From the NCBI RefSeq assembly GCF_015689175.1, contig NZ_CP065047.1, positions 3,224,001 to 3,288,000 on the forward strand: a stretch of 64,000 nt of DNA. Direction: 5' to 3'. A program made the position numbers and the translations under genes. The DNA is from Mycobacterium kubicae. Its GTDB lineage: Bacteria > Actinomycetota > Actinomycetes > Mycobacteriales > Mycobacteriaceae. Below, piece after piece: positions 19,212 to 29,399 of the stretch. Numbering within the stretch: the first letter of the stretch is position 1; each line of letters opens with the position of its first letter. A model generated the notes under the pieces. It did no database searches. It was not told the DNA's origin and saw only the letters and a program-made list of their open reading frames with translations.

Positions 19212-22200
19212 CTACACGTTGAAGTACTTGGCCTCGGGGTGGTGCAGCACGAACGCGTCGGTGGATTGCTCGGGATGCAACTGCAGTTCCTCGGACAGGG
19301 TCACGCCGATGCGGCCGGGGTCGAGCAGCTCCATCATCTTCGCCCGGTCCTCCAGGTTGGGGCAGGCGCCGTAACCGAAGGCGAAGCGGGCACCGCGGTA
19401 CTCCAGCTTGAAGTAGTCTTCGACGGATTCCGGGTCGTCGGCGGCCACCGCCCGATCGCCGGAGAACTTGAGCTCTTCGCGGATGCGTTTGTGCCAGTAC
19501 TCGGCCAGCGCTTCGGTCAGCTGCACGCCGATGCCGTGCACTTCGAGGTAATCGCGGTATGCGTTCGCCGCGAACAACTCGTTGGCGAAGTCGGCGATGG
19601 GCCGGCCCATCGTCACCAACTGGAAGGGCAGCACGTCGACCTGCCCGCGTTCGGTCGCCAGCTTGCGTGACCGAATGAAGTCGGCGATGCACAAGAACCG
19701 GCCGCGCTGCTGGCGCGGGAAAGTGAACCGGTAGCGCTCCTGCGCGTCGGGTTCGGGGCTGGCCAGGACCACCACGTCGTCGCCCTCGGACACCGCCGGG
19801 TAGTAGCCGTACACCACTGCCGCGTGCGCCAGGATGCCGTCGGTGGACAACCGGTCCAGCCAGTACCGCAGCCGCGGCCGGCCTTCGGTCTCCACCAGCT
19901 CCTCGTACGACGGCCCCTCTCCGCCACGCTGCCCGCGTAATCCCCACTGCCCCAGGAACAAGGCGCGCTCGTCGAGCAGGCCGGTGTATTCGGCCATCGC
20001 CAGACCCTTGACGATCCGCGAGCCCCAGAACGGCGGCGTCGGTACCTCGATATCGGCGGCGACGTCGGAACGTTCCGGCACCTGGACCGGCTCTTCGGCG
20101 GCTTTGCGTTGGGCAGCAATGCGTTTGGACCGCTCGTGGCGCGCCTTGCGTTCGGCTTCTTTCTTGCGGGCGGCGACGGCCTCCGGGCTGTCGGGATCCG
20201 GACCCTCACCGCGCTTGGCGCTCATGATGGTGTCCATCAGCTTCAAGCCCTCGAAAGCGTCGCGCGCATAATGCACTTCGCCCTCGTAGACCTCGGCCAG
20301 GTCGTTCTCGACGTAGCTGCGGGTCAACGCCGCACCGCCGAGCACGACCGGAAACTTCTCGGCGACGCCCCGAGCGTTCATCTCCTCGAGGTTTTCTTTC
20401 ATCACCACGGTGGATTTCACCAGCAGACCCGACATGCCCACCACGTCGGCGCTTTTGTCTTCGGCGACTTCCAGGATGGTGGCGATCGGCTGCTTGATGC
20501 CGATGTTGACCACCTCGTAGCCGTTGTTGCTCAAGATGATGTCGACGAGGTTCTTGCCGATGTCATGGACGTCGCCCTTGACGGTGGCCAGCACGATGCG
20601 CCCCTTGCCGGCGTCGTCCTCCGCCTTCTCCATGTGCGGTTCCAGGTAGGCGACCGCGGCTTTCATCACCTCGGCGGACTGCAACACGAAGGGCAGCTGC
20701 ATCTGACCCGAACCGAACAGTTCGCCAACGGTTTTCATGCCGGCCAGCAGGTTCTCGTTGATGATCGCCAGCGGGGGCTTCTGTGTCATCGCCTCGTCGA
20801 GGTCGGCGTCCAGGCCGTTGCGTTCGCCGTCGACAATGCGTTGCGCAAGCCGTTCGAACAGCGGCAGTTTGGCCAGTTCGGCGGCGCGCGATTCCTTCGA
20901 CGAGGCCGCCGAGACGCCCTCGAACAGCCGCATGAGCTCCTGCAGCGGGTCGTACTCGTCCTCGGGGCGGCGGCGGTCATAGATCAGATCCAGGGCGACC
21001 TGTCGCTGCTCGTCGGGAATCCGGTTCATCGGCAGGATCTTCGACGCGTGCACGATCGCGGAGTCCAGTCCCGCTTCCTGGCATTCGTGCAGAAACACCG
21101 AGTTGAGCACTTGGCGCGCAGCGGGATTCAAGCCGAACGAGATGTTGGACAACCCGAGCGTGGTTTGCACCTGAGGATGGCGCTGCTTGAGTTGCCGGAT
21201 GGCTTCGATCGTTTCGATGCCGTCGCGACGTGACTCTTCCTGGCCGGTGGCGATGGTGAACGTCAAAGTGTCGATGAGGATGGAGGATTCGTCGACGCCC
21301 CAGTTGCCGGTGATGTCGTCGATCAGCCGTTCGGCGATCTGCACCTTCTTCTCGGCGGTGCGGGCCTGCCCCTCTTCGTCGATGGTCAGCGCGACCACCG
21401 CGGCACCGTGCTCGGCGACCAGTTCCATGGTCTTGTGGAACCGCGATTCCGGGCCGTCGCCGTCCTCGTAGTTCACCGAGTTGACCGCGCAGCGGCCACC
21501 CAGGTGCTCCAATCCGGCTAGCAGCACGGGGGTTTCGGTCGAGTCCAGCATGATCGGCAGTGTCGACGACGTCGCCAGCCGGCTGGCCAGCGCTTTCATG
21601 TCGGCGGCGCCGTCGCGGCCCACGTAGTCGACGCACAGGTCGAGCATGTGGGCGCCGTCGCGGGTCTGGTCCTTGGCGATGTCGAGGCACTTCTGGTAGT
21701 CCTCGGCGATCATCGCCTCACGGAATCCCTTGGAGCCGTTGGCGTTCGTGCGCTCGCCGATGACCAGCACCGAAGATTCCTGCTCGAACGGAACGGCGGT
21801 GTACAGCGAGGACACCGACGGCTCGAAGCTGACCTGCCGCTCGCCGCGCTGTTTGGTGCCGTCGTTGAAGGAGGCGACGGCGGCGGCGACCTCGCGGATG
21901 TGGGCGGGGGTGGTGCCACAGCAGCCGCCGACCAGTGACAGCCCGAACTCGGAGATGAAGGTGGCCAGCGCCTCGGCAAGTTCGTCGGGCTGCAGCGGAT
22001 ACTCCGCGCCCTTGGCGCCCAGCACCGGCAGTCCGGCGTTGGGCATCACCGACACCGGGATGCGGGCGTGCCGAGACAGGTAGCGCAGGTGCTCGCTCAT
22101 CTCGGCGGGGCCGGTCGCGCAGTTGAGGCCGATCATGTCGACGCCGAGCGGCTCAACGGCGGTCAACGCCGCACCGATTTCACTGCCCAGCAGCATGGTG

Positions 22201-22811
22201 CCGGTGGTTTCCACGGTGACGTGGGCGAACACCGGGATGTGGCGGCCGGCCTGCTTCATCGCCCGCCGCGAGCCCAGGACCGCGGCCTTGAGTTGTAGCA
22301 GGTCCTGGCAGGTCTCGACGAGGATGGCGTCGGCGCCGCCGTCGAGCATGCCGAGGGCGGCCTCGGTGTAGGCGTCGCGGATCACCGCGTACTCGGTGTG
22401 CCCGAGGGTGGGCAGCTTGGTGCCCGGACCCATCGAGCCCAACACATAGCGCTTACGGTCGGGGCTGGCCAGCTCGTCGGCGACCCGGCGCGCGATGGCG
22501 GTGCCGCGCTCGGAGAGGTCCCTGATCCGGTCGGCGATGTCGTAGTCGCCGAGGTTGGACAGGTTGCAGCCGAACGTGTTGGTCTCGACGGCGTCCGCGC
22601 CGGCCTCGAAATAGTTGCGGTGGATGGTTTCCAGCACGTCAGGGCGGGTTTCGTTGAGGATCTCGTTGCAGCCCTCGAGGCCGCGGAAGTCATCGAGAGT
22701 GAGGTCCGCGGCCTGCAACTGGGTGCCCATCGCGCCGTCGCCCACCACTACTCGCTGCGACAAAACGTCGAGCAGATCGGTGTCGTAGTGGGGCTTGTTA
22801 GCGGAAGTCAC
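19212..22811 (-). CDS. metH: Cobalamin-dependent methionine synthase
   Basis: A 1199-residue four-module enzyme. The homocysteine domain (1-330) has zinc cysteines in TFGCNL and GGCCGTTP. The methyltetrahydrofolate/pterin domain spans about 345-610. The cobalamin cap and binding domain span about 640-890, with DVHDIGKN carrying the His (about residue 750) that ligates cobalt and GMSGLLVKST. The SAM-dependent reactivation domain follows (about 930-1199). The start is GTG at 22809-22811, inside the string ATGTGA. I see no cobalamin riboswitch in the 114 nt upstream. Confidence 0.96.
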   Translation of the reverse strand: MTSANKPHYDTDLLDVLSQRVVVGDGAMGTQLQAADLTLDDFRGLEGCNEILNETRPDVLETIHRNYFEAGADAVETNTFGCNLSNLGDYDIADRIRDLSERGTAIARRVADELASPDRKRYVLGSMGPGTKLPTLGHTEYAVIRDAYTEAALGMLDGGADAILVETCQDLLQLKAAVLGSRRAMKQAGRHIPVFAHVTVETTGTMLLGSEIGAALTAVEPLGVDMIGLNCATGPAEMSEHLRYLSRHARIPVSVMPNAGLPVLGAKGAEYPLQPDELAEALATFISEFGLSLVGGCCGTTPAHIREVAAAVASFNDGTKQRGERQVSFEPSVSSLYTAVPFEQESSVLVIGERTNANGSKGFREAMIAEDYQKCLDIAKDQTRDGAHMLDLCVDYVGRDGAADMKALASRLATSSTLPIMLDSTETPVLLAGLEHLGGRCAVNSVNYEDGDGPESRFHKTMELVAEHGAAVVALTIDEEGQARTAEKKVQIAERLIDDITGNWGVDESSILIDTLTFTIATGQEESRRDGIETIEAIRQLKQRHPQVQTTLGLSNISFGLNPAARQVLNSVFLHECQEAGLDSAIVHASKILPMNRIPDEQRQVALDLIYDRRRPEDEYDPLQELMRLFEGVSAASSKESRAAELAKLPLFERLAQRIVDGERNGLDADLDEAMTQKPPLAIINENLLAGMKTVGELFGSGQMQLPFVLQSAEVMKAAVAYLEPHMEKAEDDAGKGRIVLATVKGDVHDIGKNLVDIILSNNGYEVVNIGIKQPIATILEVAEDKSADVVGMSGLLVKSTVVMKENLEEMNARGVAEKFPVVLGGAALTRSYVENDLAEVYEGEVHYARDAFEGLKLMDTIMSAKRGEGPDPDSPEAVAARKKEAERKARHERSKRIAAQRKAAEEPVQVPERSDVAADIEVPTPPFWGSRIVKGLAMAEYTGLLDERALFLGQWGLRGQRGGEGPSYEELVETEGRPRLRYWLDRLSTDGILAHAAVVYGYYPAVSEGDDVVVLASPEPDAQERYRFTFPRQQRGRFLCIADFIRSRKLATERGQVDVLPFQLVTMGRPIADFANELFAANAYRDYLEVHGIGVQLTEALAEYWHKRIREELKFSGDRAVAADDPESVEDYFKLEYRGARFAFGYGACPNLEDRAKMMELLDPGRIGVTLSEELQLHPEQSTDAFVLHHPEAKYFNV

Positions 22812-22925
22812 ATGGCAAGGATAGTCGCGCTATGGAGTCGCTTCGGCCGTTAACAGCGCACTGACAGCTGAGCGCGGGGGTGCTGGTCGACATAAACGCT
22901 GCGTCGGAAGCCGTAGGCTGAATTC

Positions 22926-23780
22926 GTGACAACGCTGCCCAACCTGCACAACACCGTCGTCGTGGCGGCGTTCGAGGGCTGGAACGACGCCGGCGACGCG
23001 GCCACCGATGCTGTCTCGCACTTGGCCGCGACCTGGCAGGCGTCGCCGATCGTGGAGATCGACGACGAGGCCTACTACGACTATCAGGTGAACCGCCCGG
23101 TCATCCGCCAAGTCGACGGGGTGACCCGGGAGTTGGAATGGCCGGCGATGCGGATCTCGCATTGCCGGCCGCCGGGCAGCGACCGCGACGTCGTGCTGAT
23201 GAACGGGGTGGAGCCCAACATGCGTTGGCGCACCTTCTGCGACGAGTTACTGGCCGTGATCGACAAGCTCAACGTGGACACGGTGGTCATCCTGGGCGCG
23301 CTGTTGGCCGACACCCCGCACACCCGGCCGGTGCCGGTGTCGGGGGCGGCGTACTCCTCCGAATCGGCGCGGATCTTCGGTCTGGAGGAAACCCGCTACG
23401 AGGGGCCGACGGGCATTGCCGGGGTGTTTCAGTACGCGTGCGTGGCAGCGGGTATCCCGGCGGTGACGTTCTGGGCGGCGGTGCCGCACTACGTGTCGCA
23501 GCCACCCAACCCCAAGGCCACGGTCGCGCTGCTGCGACGCGTGGAAGACGTGCTGGACGTCGAGGTACCGCTGGCCGACCTGCCGGTGCAGGCCGAGGCG
23601 TGGGAGCAGGAGATCACCGAGATGGCCTCCGACGACGAGGAGCTGGCCGCCTACGTGCAGTCCCTGGAACAGCACGGCGACGCGGCCGTCGACATCAACG
23701 ACGCGCTGGGCAAGATCGACGGCGACGCGCTGGCCGCAGAATTCGAGCGGTATTTACGCCGGCGCCGACCGGGCTTCTGA
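22926..23780 (+). CDS. PAC2-family (proteasome assembly chaperone-like) protein
   Basis: A 284-residue protein starting at GTG (V/MTTLPNLHNTVVVAAFEGWNDAGDAAT), the typical bacterial PAC2 N-terminus. It also has VVILGALLADTPHTRPVPV and an alpha-helical C-terminal segment with EEQEI/DDEELAAYVQ. The archaeal and eukaryotic relatives help assemble 20S alpha rings; no such function has been shown for the actinobacterial members, to my knowledge. It matches Rv2125 by position and is divergent from metH. Confidence 0.88.
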   Translation: MTTLPNLHNTVVVAAFEGWNDAGDAATDAVSHLAATWQASPIVEIDDEAYYDYQVNRPVIRQVDGVTRELEWPAMRISHCRPPGSDRDVVLMNGVEPNMRWRTFCDELLAVIDKLNVDTVVILGALLADTPHTRPVPVSGAAYSSESARIFGLEETRYEGPTGIAGVFQYACVAAGIPAVTFWAAVPHYVSQPPNPKATVALLRRVEDVLDVEVPLADLPVQAEAWEQEITEMASDDEELAAYVQSLEQHGDAAVDINDALGKIDGDALAAEFERYLRRRRPGF

Positions 23781-23784
23781 GCCG

Positions 23785-24978
23785 CTAGGTCTCCTCCTCG
23801 GTGCCGCGGCGCAGCATCGCGACCACCGCGGTGGGTTCCCCGACCAACGCCGCGACGATGCGCCGGTTGACCATCGGAAGCCAGCTCATCCGCAGCGCGG
23901 CGCGGCGCATGCGCCGCTGCGACGACGATGTCGGCAGGAATCTGTTGGCGGCGTCGCGACCCGCTTCCTGCTTTTCTTCGATCACCGGACGCCACAGCCG
24001 CTCGTAGAAGTCCAGCGCGCGGTCCAGCGAGGACGTCAGGCGCAGCTGCTCGGCCAGGACGTAGGCGGCGGCGACGGCCAGCGATGCGCCTTGACCGGCC
24101 AGCACCGACACCGCCGAGCAGGCGTCGCCGATCAGCACCACCCGGTCCTTGCGCCAGGCCGGCATCTCGATCTGCGCCACCTGGTCGTAGTAGATCTCCT
24201 CCGACGGTGGGCTGTGTTGCAGTACCTGTGGCACCAGCCAGCCCAGGTCGGCGTAACTGTCGCGGAGAGCCGCCCGGGTGTCGGCGGGCAGTTCGAGGTC
24301 GGGGGTGCGGTGCAGCGCGAATGCGGCGACGCGGCCATCGCGCAGCCCGTAGCAGCCCAGTTGGCGGTCGATGGTGTCGGTCAGCACGACCCGGTCGCCG
24401 GCCGCTTGCTGCACGTCAGGAGCGTCGAAGACGAAGGCGGCGGTGTGGAATCCGAGGTAGCGCAGGTACTGGGACTCCGCACCGAAGACCAGGGCGCGCA
24501 CGGTCGAATGGATACCGTCCGCGCCGACCAGCAGATCGGCGTGGATCTCCTCGCCGTCGTGCAGCGTCACCGTCACGCCGTCGTCCCGGTTGGACACCGC
24601 CGACACCGCGGCCCCGAAGCGCAGGTCGACGTCGTCGGGCAGGTTGTCGCGCAACGCCTTTTCCAGGTCGGGCCGCATGATGCTGCACAGCCGTCCGTCC
24701 AGCGCCGCCGTGATATGCCGGTACGGCAGGGCGGCGCGGCGGCGGCCGTTCCCGTCGATCAGGCTGGCCTCGTCGATCCGGTAGGCGGCGTCCTGGATGG
24801 CGGGCAGGACACCGATGACTTCGGCGGCGTCGTAGCCGGCGCCGAAGAAGTCGATCAGGTAGCCCTGCTCGCGGGGACCCGGTGCGCGCTCCAGCACGAC
24901 GACGTCGGCGCCCAGCCGCGACAGCCGCTCAGCCAGGGTGAGCCCGGCGATCCCGGCACCGCAGATGGCCACCTTCAC
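23785..24978 (-). CDS. FAD-dependent monooxygenase, UbiH/PheA type
   Basis: A 397-residue group A flavoprotein monooxygenase. It shows an N-terminal GxGxxG (AICGAGIAGLTLAERL), the DG fingerprint LLVGADGIHSTVR (about 151-163) and the GD motif VVLIGDACSAVSVLAGQGASLAVA (about 281-304). The start is GTG at 24976-24978, 3 nt after the SDR stop, so it is cotranscribed with that gene. In H37Rv I recall PE_PGRS37 and ansP1 in this region instead. The substrate is unknown. Confidence 0.87.
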   Translation of the reverse strand: MKVAICGAGIAGLTLAERLSRLGADVVVLERAPGPREQGYLIDFFGAGYDAAEVIGVLPAIQDAAYRIDEASLIDGNGRRRAALPYRHITAALDGRLCSIMRPDLEKALRDNLPDDVDLRFGAAVSAVSNRDDGVTVTLHDGEEIHADLLVGADGIHSTVRALVFGAESQYLRYLGFHTAAFVFDAPDVQQAAGDRVVLTDTIDRQLGCYGLRDGRVAAFALHRTPDLELPADTRAALRDSYADLGWLVPQVLQHSPPSEEIYYDQVAQIEMPAWRKDRVVLIGDACSAVSVLAGQGASLAVAAAYVLAEQLRLTSSLDRALDFYERLWRPVIEEKQEAGRDAANRFLPTSSSQRRMRRAALRMSWLPMVNRRIVAALVGEPTAVVAMLRRGTEEET

Positions 24979-24981
24979 GGG

Positions 24982-25863
24982 CTAGGAATTCTCCAGACCG
25001 TGGTTATAGGAGCTGGTGTACCGCCCCAGCGCGGCGACTTGGGCGTCCAACTTCGGCATGACGTCGGCAGCGGTCCTCAGGACGGGCAGCTCACCGACGC
25101 GAGTGGACAACACCGGCTTGAGCCAACGAAACAGGCCCACCCACCCCGGGCAGTACACGCGGTCCTTGCGGCCCTCGATGCCCTTGACGAAGGCGGCCGC
25201 ACATTTGTCGACCGAGGTGGTTTTGTTCAACGGCCAGGGCAGCTTCGCCAGGAGTTCGCCGAAGGCAGGCAAGTCGCCCTTCGTGTCGCGAACCAGGGCG
25301 GTGTCGATCCAGGACATGTGCGCCGAGCCGACACTGACGCCCAGGTGAGCGACCTCCAGCCGCAACGCGTGGGCAAGATGCTCGTTACCCGCCTTGGTGG
25401 TGTCGTATGCCGCCATCCCCGGAGCCGCCGCGAACGCGGCCAGCGAGGAGACGATCAGCACGTACCCGCGGCGGTCGATCAGTGCCGGCAAGGCCGCGCG
25501 CACGGTGTGGAAGACGCCGAGCAGGTTGACGTCCAGCACCCGTTTGAAGGCGACGGGATCGACGGTGAGCACGGAGCCGTAGCTGGCGATGCCGGCATTG
25601 GCGACGACTACGTCGATGCCGCCGAACTTCTCGACGGCCTGCTCGGCGACGGCCTGCATGGCCGACAGATCGCGCACGTCGGCGACCGCGGTCAGCACAC
25701 TGTCGTCGTCTCCGAGTTCGTCGGCGATGTTGGTCAACTCGGCTTTGCTGACATCGGTCAGCACGAGTTTGGCGCCCTTGTCGTGCAGCCGACGGGCGAC
25801 TTCAGCCCCGATGCCGCGGCCACCACCGGTGATGAACACGACTTTGCCCTGCATCGATGTCAT
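24982..25863 (-). CDS. Short-chain dehydrogenase/reductase (Rv2129c-like)
   Basis: A 293-residue classical SDR. It has TGGGRGIGAEVARRL (cofactor), NAGIASYG, catalytic Ser in SSLAAFAAAPGMAAYDTTKAG with the Y-x3-K pair, and an Asp after the second strand (LTDVS) favouring NAD. I chose the ATG giving MTSMQGKVVFITGGG; in-frame extension upstream enters mshC coding DNA. It lies 13 nt downstream of mshC and upstream of the FAD monooxygenase, forming a run on the minus strand. Confidence 0.9.
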   Translation of the reverse strand: MTSMQGKVVFITGGGRGIGAEVARRLHDKGAKLVLTDVSKAELTNIADELGDDDSVLTAVADVRDLSAMQAVAEQAVEKFGGIDVVVANAGIASYGSVLTVDPVAFKRVLDVNLLGVFHTVRAALPALIDRRGYVLIVSSLAAFAAAPGMAAYDTTKAGNEHLAHALRLEVAHLGVSVGSAHMSWIDTALVRDTKGDLPAFGELLAKLPWPLNKTTSVDKCAAAFVKGIEGRKDRVYCPGWVGLFRWLKPVLSTRVGELPVLRTAADVMPKLDAQVAALGRYTSSYNHGLENS

Positions 25864-25876
25864 GGCCGAAAACGTA

Positions 25877-27121
25877 CTACAGGTTGACGCCGAGTAACGC
25901 ATCGACCGCGTTCGCCACCGATCGCGGGGCCTGCGCGTCGTGGCCGCCGTATTCGAGCGCGTCAGTGCTCCAACCGTCAAGTGCGGCAATGGCTTTCGGG
26001 GTGTCCAGGTCGTCGGCCAGATACCGGCGCAGGCGGGCGATGACGTCGGCGGCGTCCGGTCCGGCCGGCAGCGCGGTGGCGGCACGCCAGCGCTGCAGCC
26101 GGGCCGTCGCTTCGTCGAGCACGCCCTGGCTCCAATAGCGGTCTGCGCGGTAGTGCCCGGCCAGCAGACCGAGTCGCACCACCGCCGGGTCGATGCCCTG
26201 CGCGCGCAGCGCCGACACCAGCACCAGGTTGCCGCGGCTCTTGGACATCTTGTGCCCGTCCCAGCCGATCATCCCGGCATGGACGTAGTGGCGCGCGAAT
26301 CGCCTTTCGCCGCTGACACATTCGGCGTGTGCGGCGGTGAACTCGTGGTGCGGGAAGATGAGGTCGCTGCCGCCGCCCTGGATGTCCAGGCCGCTGCCGA
26401 TCCGGCTGAGCGCGATGGCCGCGCATTCGACGTGCCAGCCGGGTCGGCCGGGGCCGAACGGGGAGGGCCAGCTGGGTTCCCCGGGCCGCGCGGCCCGCCA
26501 GAGCAGGGCGTCGAGTTCGTCGGTTTTGCCCGGCCGGCGGGGATCGCCGCCGCGTTGTTCGAACAGGTCCAGCATGGTGGCTCGGTCATAGCCCGACTCG
26601 TAGCCGAATTGCAGTGTGGCGTCAGCCCGGTAATAGATGTCCGGATACTCCCCGACGTCCGGGTCGACGACGTAGGCGGCGCCGGAGGCCAGCATTTTTT
26701 CGGTGAGTTCGACCATCTCGGCGATCGCCTCGGTGGCCGCGACATACTCCTGCGGCGGCAGCACCCGCAGCGCCGTCATGTCCTGGCGGTAGAGCGCCAC
26801 CTCTTTGTCGGCGAGCTCGCGCCAGTCCACCCCGTCGCGGTTGGCGCGCTCGAACAGCGGATCGTCGACGTCGGTGACGTTCTGCACGTAGTGGACGTCG
26901 TGTCCGAGGTCCAGCCAGAGGCGGTGGATGAGATCGAAAGCAAGGTAGGTGGCGGCGTGGCCCAGGTGGGTCGCGTCATAAGGCGTGATGCCGCACACGT
27001 ACATGCTGGCCTTGGCGCCGGGTGTTACCGGGCGAACCTGGCGGTCGGCGGTGTCGTAGAGCCGTAGCTCGGGGCCGCGTCCGGGCAGCGCCGGAAGAGG
27101 TGCGGACGGCCACGAATCCAT
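25877..27121 (-). CDS. mshC: Cysteine:1-D-myo-inosityl 2-amino-2-deoxy-alpha-D-glucopyranoside ligase (mycothiol synthesis)
   Basis: A 414-residue enzyme derived from cysteinyl-tRNA synthetase. It activates Cys with ATP and attaches it to GlcN-Ins in mycothiol synthesis. Evidence is the zinc Cys43 in [16 protein letters not shown], which also carries the HIGH-like HLGH (52-55), then [23 protein letters not shown], and HKMSKSRGN (KMSKS, near residue 293). It lacks the anticodon-binding tail of CysS. It marks the organism as a mycothiol-producing actinobacterium. Confidence 0.96.
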   Translation of the reverse strand: MDSWPSAPLPALPGRGPELRLYDTADRQVRPVTPGAKASMYVCGITPYDATHLGHAATYLAFDLIHRLWLDLGHDVHYVQNVTDVDDPLFERANRDGVDWRELADKEVALYRQDMTALRVLPPQEYVAATEAIAEMVELTEKMLASGAAYVVDPDVGEYPDIYYRADATLQFGYESGYDRATMLDLFEQRGGDPRRPGKTDELDALLWRAARPGEPSWPSPFGPGRPGWHVECAAIALSRIGSGLDIQGGGSDLIFPHHEFTAAHAECVSGERRFARHYVHAGMIGWDGHKMSKSRGNLVLVSALRAQGIDPAVVRLGLLAGHYRADRYWSQGVLDEATARLQRWRAATALPAGPDAADVIARLRRYLADDLDTPKAIAALDGWSTDALEYGGHDAQAPRSVANAVDALLGVNL

Positions 27122-27191
27122 GCCGTCGACTTTAGGCGTGGTGACGATGCGGGCCGCAGCCGGCTTCGCACCGCCGGCTCGTCACAGAGGC

Positions 27192-27968
27192 TTACCGCCA
27201 CGCCCGCCAGATCGCGTCCAGCAGCACCGGTGCCACATCCGCGCGGCACATCAGCAAGTCGGGAAGGTAGGGATCGGCCTGGTTGTACTCCAGCGGCGAG
27301 CCGTCGAGCCGGGACGCGTGCATGCCGGCGGCCATCACCACCCCGGCCGGCGCCGCCGAATCCCATTCCCACTGCCCGCCGGCATGCAGGTAGGCGTCCA
27401 CATAGCCGTCGACCACGGCCATCGCCTTGGCTCCCGCCGATCCGATCGGCACGGTCTCGATGTCGAGCAGCTGGCGCATCCGGTGCAGCACGGGCGGCGG
27501 GCGGGTGGCGCTGACGGTGACCCGCAGCGTGTCGGGAACGCCGATCGGCGCGGCGCTGTCGTTCACCGTGTCGCTGCGGTACACGACGTTGCCGCGCGCG
27601 GGCAGCGAGACCGCGGCGTCGGTGATCTGCCGTTCCCCGTTGGTGGGCCGTTGCCACAGCGCGACGTGCACGGCCCAGTCGTCGCGCCCGCGGGTGGAGA
27701 ATTCGCGGGTGCCATCCAGCGGATCGATGATCCATACCCGGTCGCACTGCAGGCGCACCAAGTCGTCGTGGGCTTCCTCGCTGAGCACGGCGTCGCCGGG
27801 CCGCTCCTCGCGCAGCCGGCGCAGCAGCAGCGCATTCGCCAGGGTGTCACCGGCGTCCCCGAGCGCCCACGGGTGGCCGAAGCCCATCTCGTCGCGCACG
27901 CGCAGCAGCAACTCCCCGGCATCGGCAGCGAGATCGGCAGCGAGCTCCGCGTCGGTCTGGTCCCCCAC
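27192..27968 (-). CDS. cysQ: 3'-phosphoadenosine-5'-phosphate / inositol phosphatase CysQ
   Basis: A 258-residue lithium-sensitive phosphatase of the IMPase fold. It removes the 3'-phosphate from PAP or PAPS and can act on inositol phosphates. Metal motifs are [16 protein letters not shown] (the DPxDGT box, about residue 80) and WDSAAPAGV near the C-terminus. The start is taken at GTG 27966-27968, three bases below the stop of the upstream gene. Another GTG at 27986 would overlap that gene by 16 nt. Confidence 0.92.
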   Translation of the reverse strand: MGDQTDAELAADLAADAGELLLRVRDEMGFGHPWALGDAGDTLANALLLRRLREERPGDAVLSEEAHDDLVRLQCDRVWIIDPLDGTREFSTRGRDDWAVHVALWQRPTNGERQITDAAVSLPARGNVVYRSDTVNDSAAPIGVPDTLRVTVSATRPPPVLHRMRQLLDIETVPIGSAGAKAMAVVDGYVDAYLHAGGQWEWDSAAPAGVVMAAGMHASRLDGSPLEYNQADPYLPDLLMCRADVAPVLLDAIWRAWR

Positions 27969-27970
27969 GG

Positions 27971-28786
27971 CTAGAACGCCGGCCACGGAATGGGCCGGTG
28001 CCGGTTGGGAGTGGGCATTACCGGATTGTCCAACAACGCGTACGCCCGCAGCCGCAGGGCCGCGATTTCGGCACTGGTGATGTGACCCGCCAGCTCCTCG
28101 CCGAGCGGTCCACCGACCGCGTCGGCCAGTCGGGCCACCGCTGCCAACGTGTCGTCGTCGACGGGCTTGCCCGCCCAGCCCCACAACACCGTGCGCAGCT
28201 TGTCCTGGACGTGCAGGCTCACGCCGTGGTCGACGCCGTAGACCTTGCCGTCCAGTCCGCACAGGATGTGCCCGCCCTTGCGGTCGGCGTTGTTGACCAG
28301 CACGTCGAACACCGCCATGCGCCGCAGCCGGCTGTCGTCGGCATGCATCAAGACGACTTCGTCGCCGGCATAGTCGTAGGCCTGCAACACCGGCAGATAG
28401 CCGCGCCGCGGCTTGCGCGCGGGAAACAGGTCGACCAGGTCGGGTCCTCGCGGCGAGCCGGAATCGTCCTGGTCGCCCGGCTGCTCCACCCACAGCTGCA
28501 CCATGCCCGGACCGGCCGGCCCGTCCCGAATGATGGTGTAGGGCACGATGTCCCAGCCCAGAGACGCCGACACCAGGTACGCGCCGCGCTCGCGGCCGGC
28601 CAGCGTCCCGTCGGGGAAGTCCCACAGTGGCTGCTCGCCGGCGACCGGCTTGTACACGCAGTGCACGCTGTCGGCGCCGACCGTCGCCTCACACAAGAAC
28701 GTGGCATTGCTCGCGGAGCGGATCCGTCCCAGGACCGTCAACTCTCCGTCGCGCAATACCTGCCGTTCGTCACTCCTCGGGTTCAT
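27971..28786 (-). CDS. SCO1664-family protein with PI3/PI4-kinase-like motifs
   Basis: A 271-residue protein. It has a Lys in [24 protein letters not shown], a catalytic-loop-like [15 protein letters not shown] and a metal-site-like [11 protein letters not shown]. Together these resemble the ATP-grasping core of PI3/4-kinase-related proteins, and the family is conserved in actinobacteria (SCO1664-type). The substrate is unknown. The ATG lies inside the end of the DUF3090 gene (17-nt overlap), and cysQ follows after 2 nt, so it sits in a tight operon. Equivalent by position to Rv2133c. Confidence 0.82.
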   Translation of the reverse strand: MNPRSDERQVLRDGELTVLGRIRSASNATFLCEATVGADSVHCVYKPVAGEQPLWDFPDGTLAGRERGAYLVSASLGWDIVPYTIIRDGPAGPGMVQLWVEQPGDQDDSGSPRGPDLVDLFPARKPRRGYLPVLQAYDYAGDEVVLMHADDSRLRRMAVFDVLVNNADRKGGHILCGLDGKVYGVDHGVSLHVQDKLRTVLWGWAGKPVDDDTLAAVARLADAVGGPLGEELAGHITSAEIAALRLRAYALLDNPVMPTPNRHRPIPWPAF

Positions 28787-29357
28787 CGTTGGACCCGAGC
28801 AGCGCCTCGCGCCGATAACCGTTGGTGCGAGCGCAGATGTGCCCCTCCGGATCCAGCGGCTCCTCACACAGCGGGCACGGCGGACGTCCGGCCGAGATGA
28901 CGCGGTTGGATCGGGTGGCGAACTGTCGTGCCGACTCGGGAGTCAGGAACACCCGCACGGCGTCGGGGCCTTCTTCGGTGTCGTCGAGCACGACTGAGGC
29001 GTCGAATTCCGCGTCGGTGACCGCCAGCAGTTCGACCACCACGGTCTGCGCCTCGGAATCCCAGCCCAAGCCCATCGTGCCGACCCGGAATTCGGCGTCG
29101 ACGGGCATGATCAGCGGGTTGAGGTCTTCCACCTCGGCAGGCTCCGGCGGAACCGGGGTGCCGAACCTGCGATTGACCTCTAGCAGCAGCGCTCCGATCC
29201 GCTCGGCAAGCACCGCGACCTGCTGCTTCTCCAGGACCACGGACACCACCCGGGAGTCGTGCACCGCCTGGATGTAGAACGTTCTATTGCCGGGCTGCCC
29301 AACGGTCCCGGCCACAAAGCGGTCGGGTGTGCGGAAGACGTGGATTGCGCGGGCCAT
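28770..29357 (-). CDS. DUF3090 family protein with C-terminal zinc-knuckle
   Basis: A 195-residue protein of the DUF3090 family. It begins MARAIHVFRTPDRFVAGTVGQPG and ends with CPLCEEPLDPEGHICAR, a C-x2-C...H-x-C zinc-binding ribbon. The start ATG has GGGAAG 4 nt upstream; a TTG four codons earlier is less likely. No enzymatic motif is visible. Found with the kinase-like gene across actinobacteria, so the two probably act together (inference). Equivalent to Rv2134c by position. Confidence 0.88.
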   Translation of the reverse strand: MARAIHVFRTPDRFVAGTVGQPGNRTFYIQAVHDSRVVSVVLEKQQVAVLAERIGALLLEVNRRFGTPVPPEPAEVEDLNPLIMPVDAEFRVGTMGLGWDSEAQTVVVELLAVTDAEFDASVVLDDTEEGPDAVRVFLTPESARQFATRSNRVISAGRPPCPLCEEPLDPEGHICARTNGYRREALLGSNDEPEE

Positions 29358-29399
29358 GGCACTTCCCAAAATACCGTGCAGTTGGCACCGTTGCGTGAC

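Noticed and set aside
22812..22925. Cobalamin riboswitch before metH
   Set aside because: The 114-nt gap shows no recognisable B12-box or riboswitch fold; too short for a full element and partly shared with a divergent gene.
24091..25887. 598-aa plus-strand ORF across the FAD monooxygenase and SDR
   Set aside because: Antisense shadow; spans two recognised genes.
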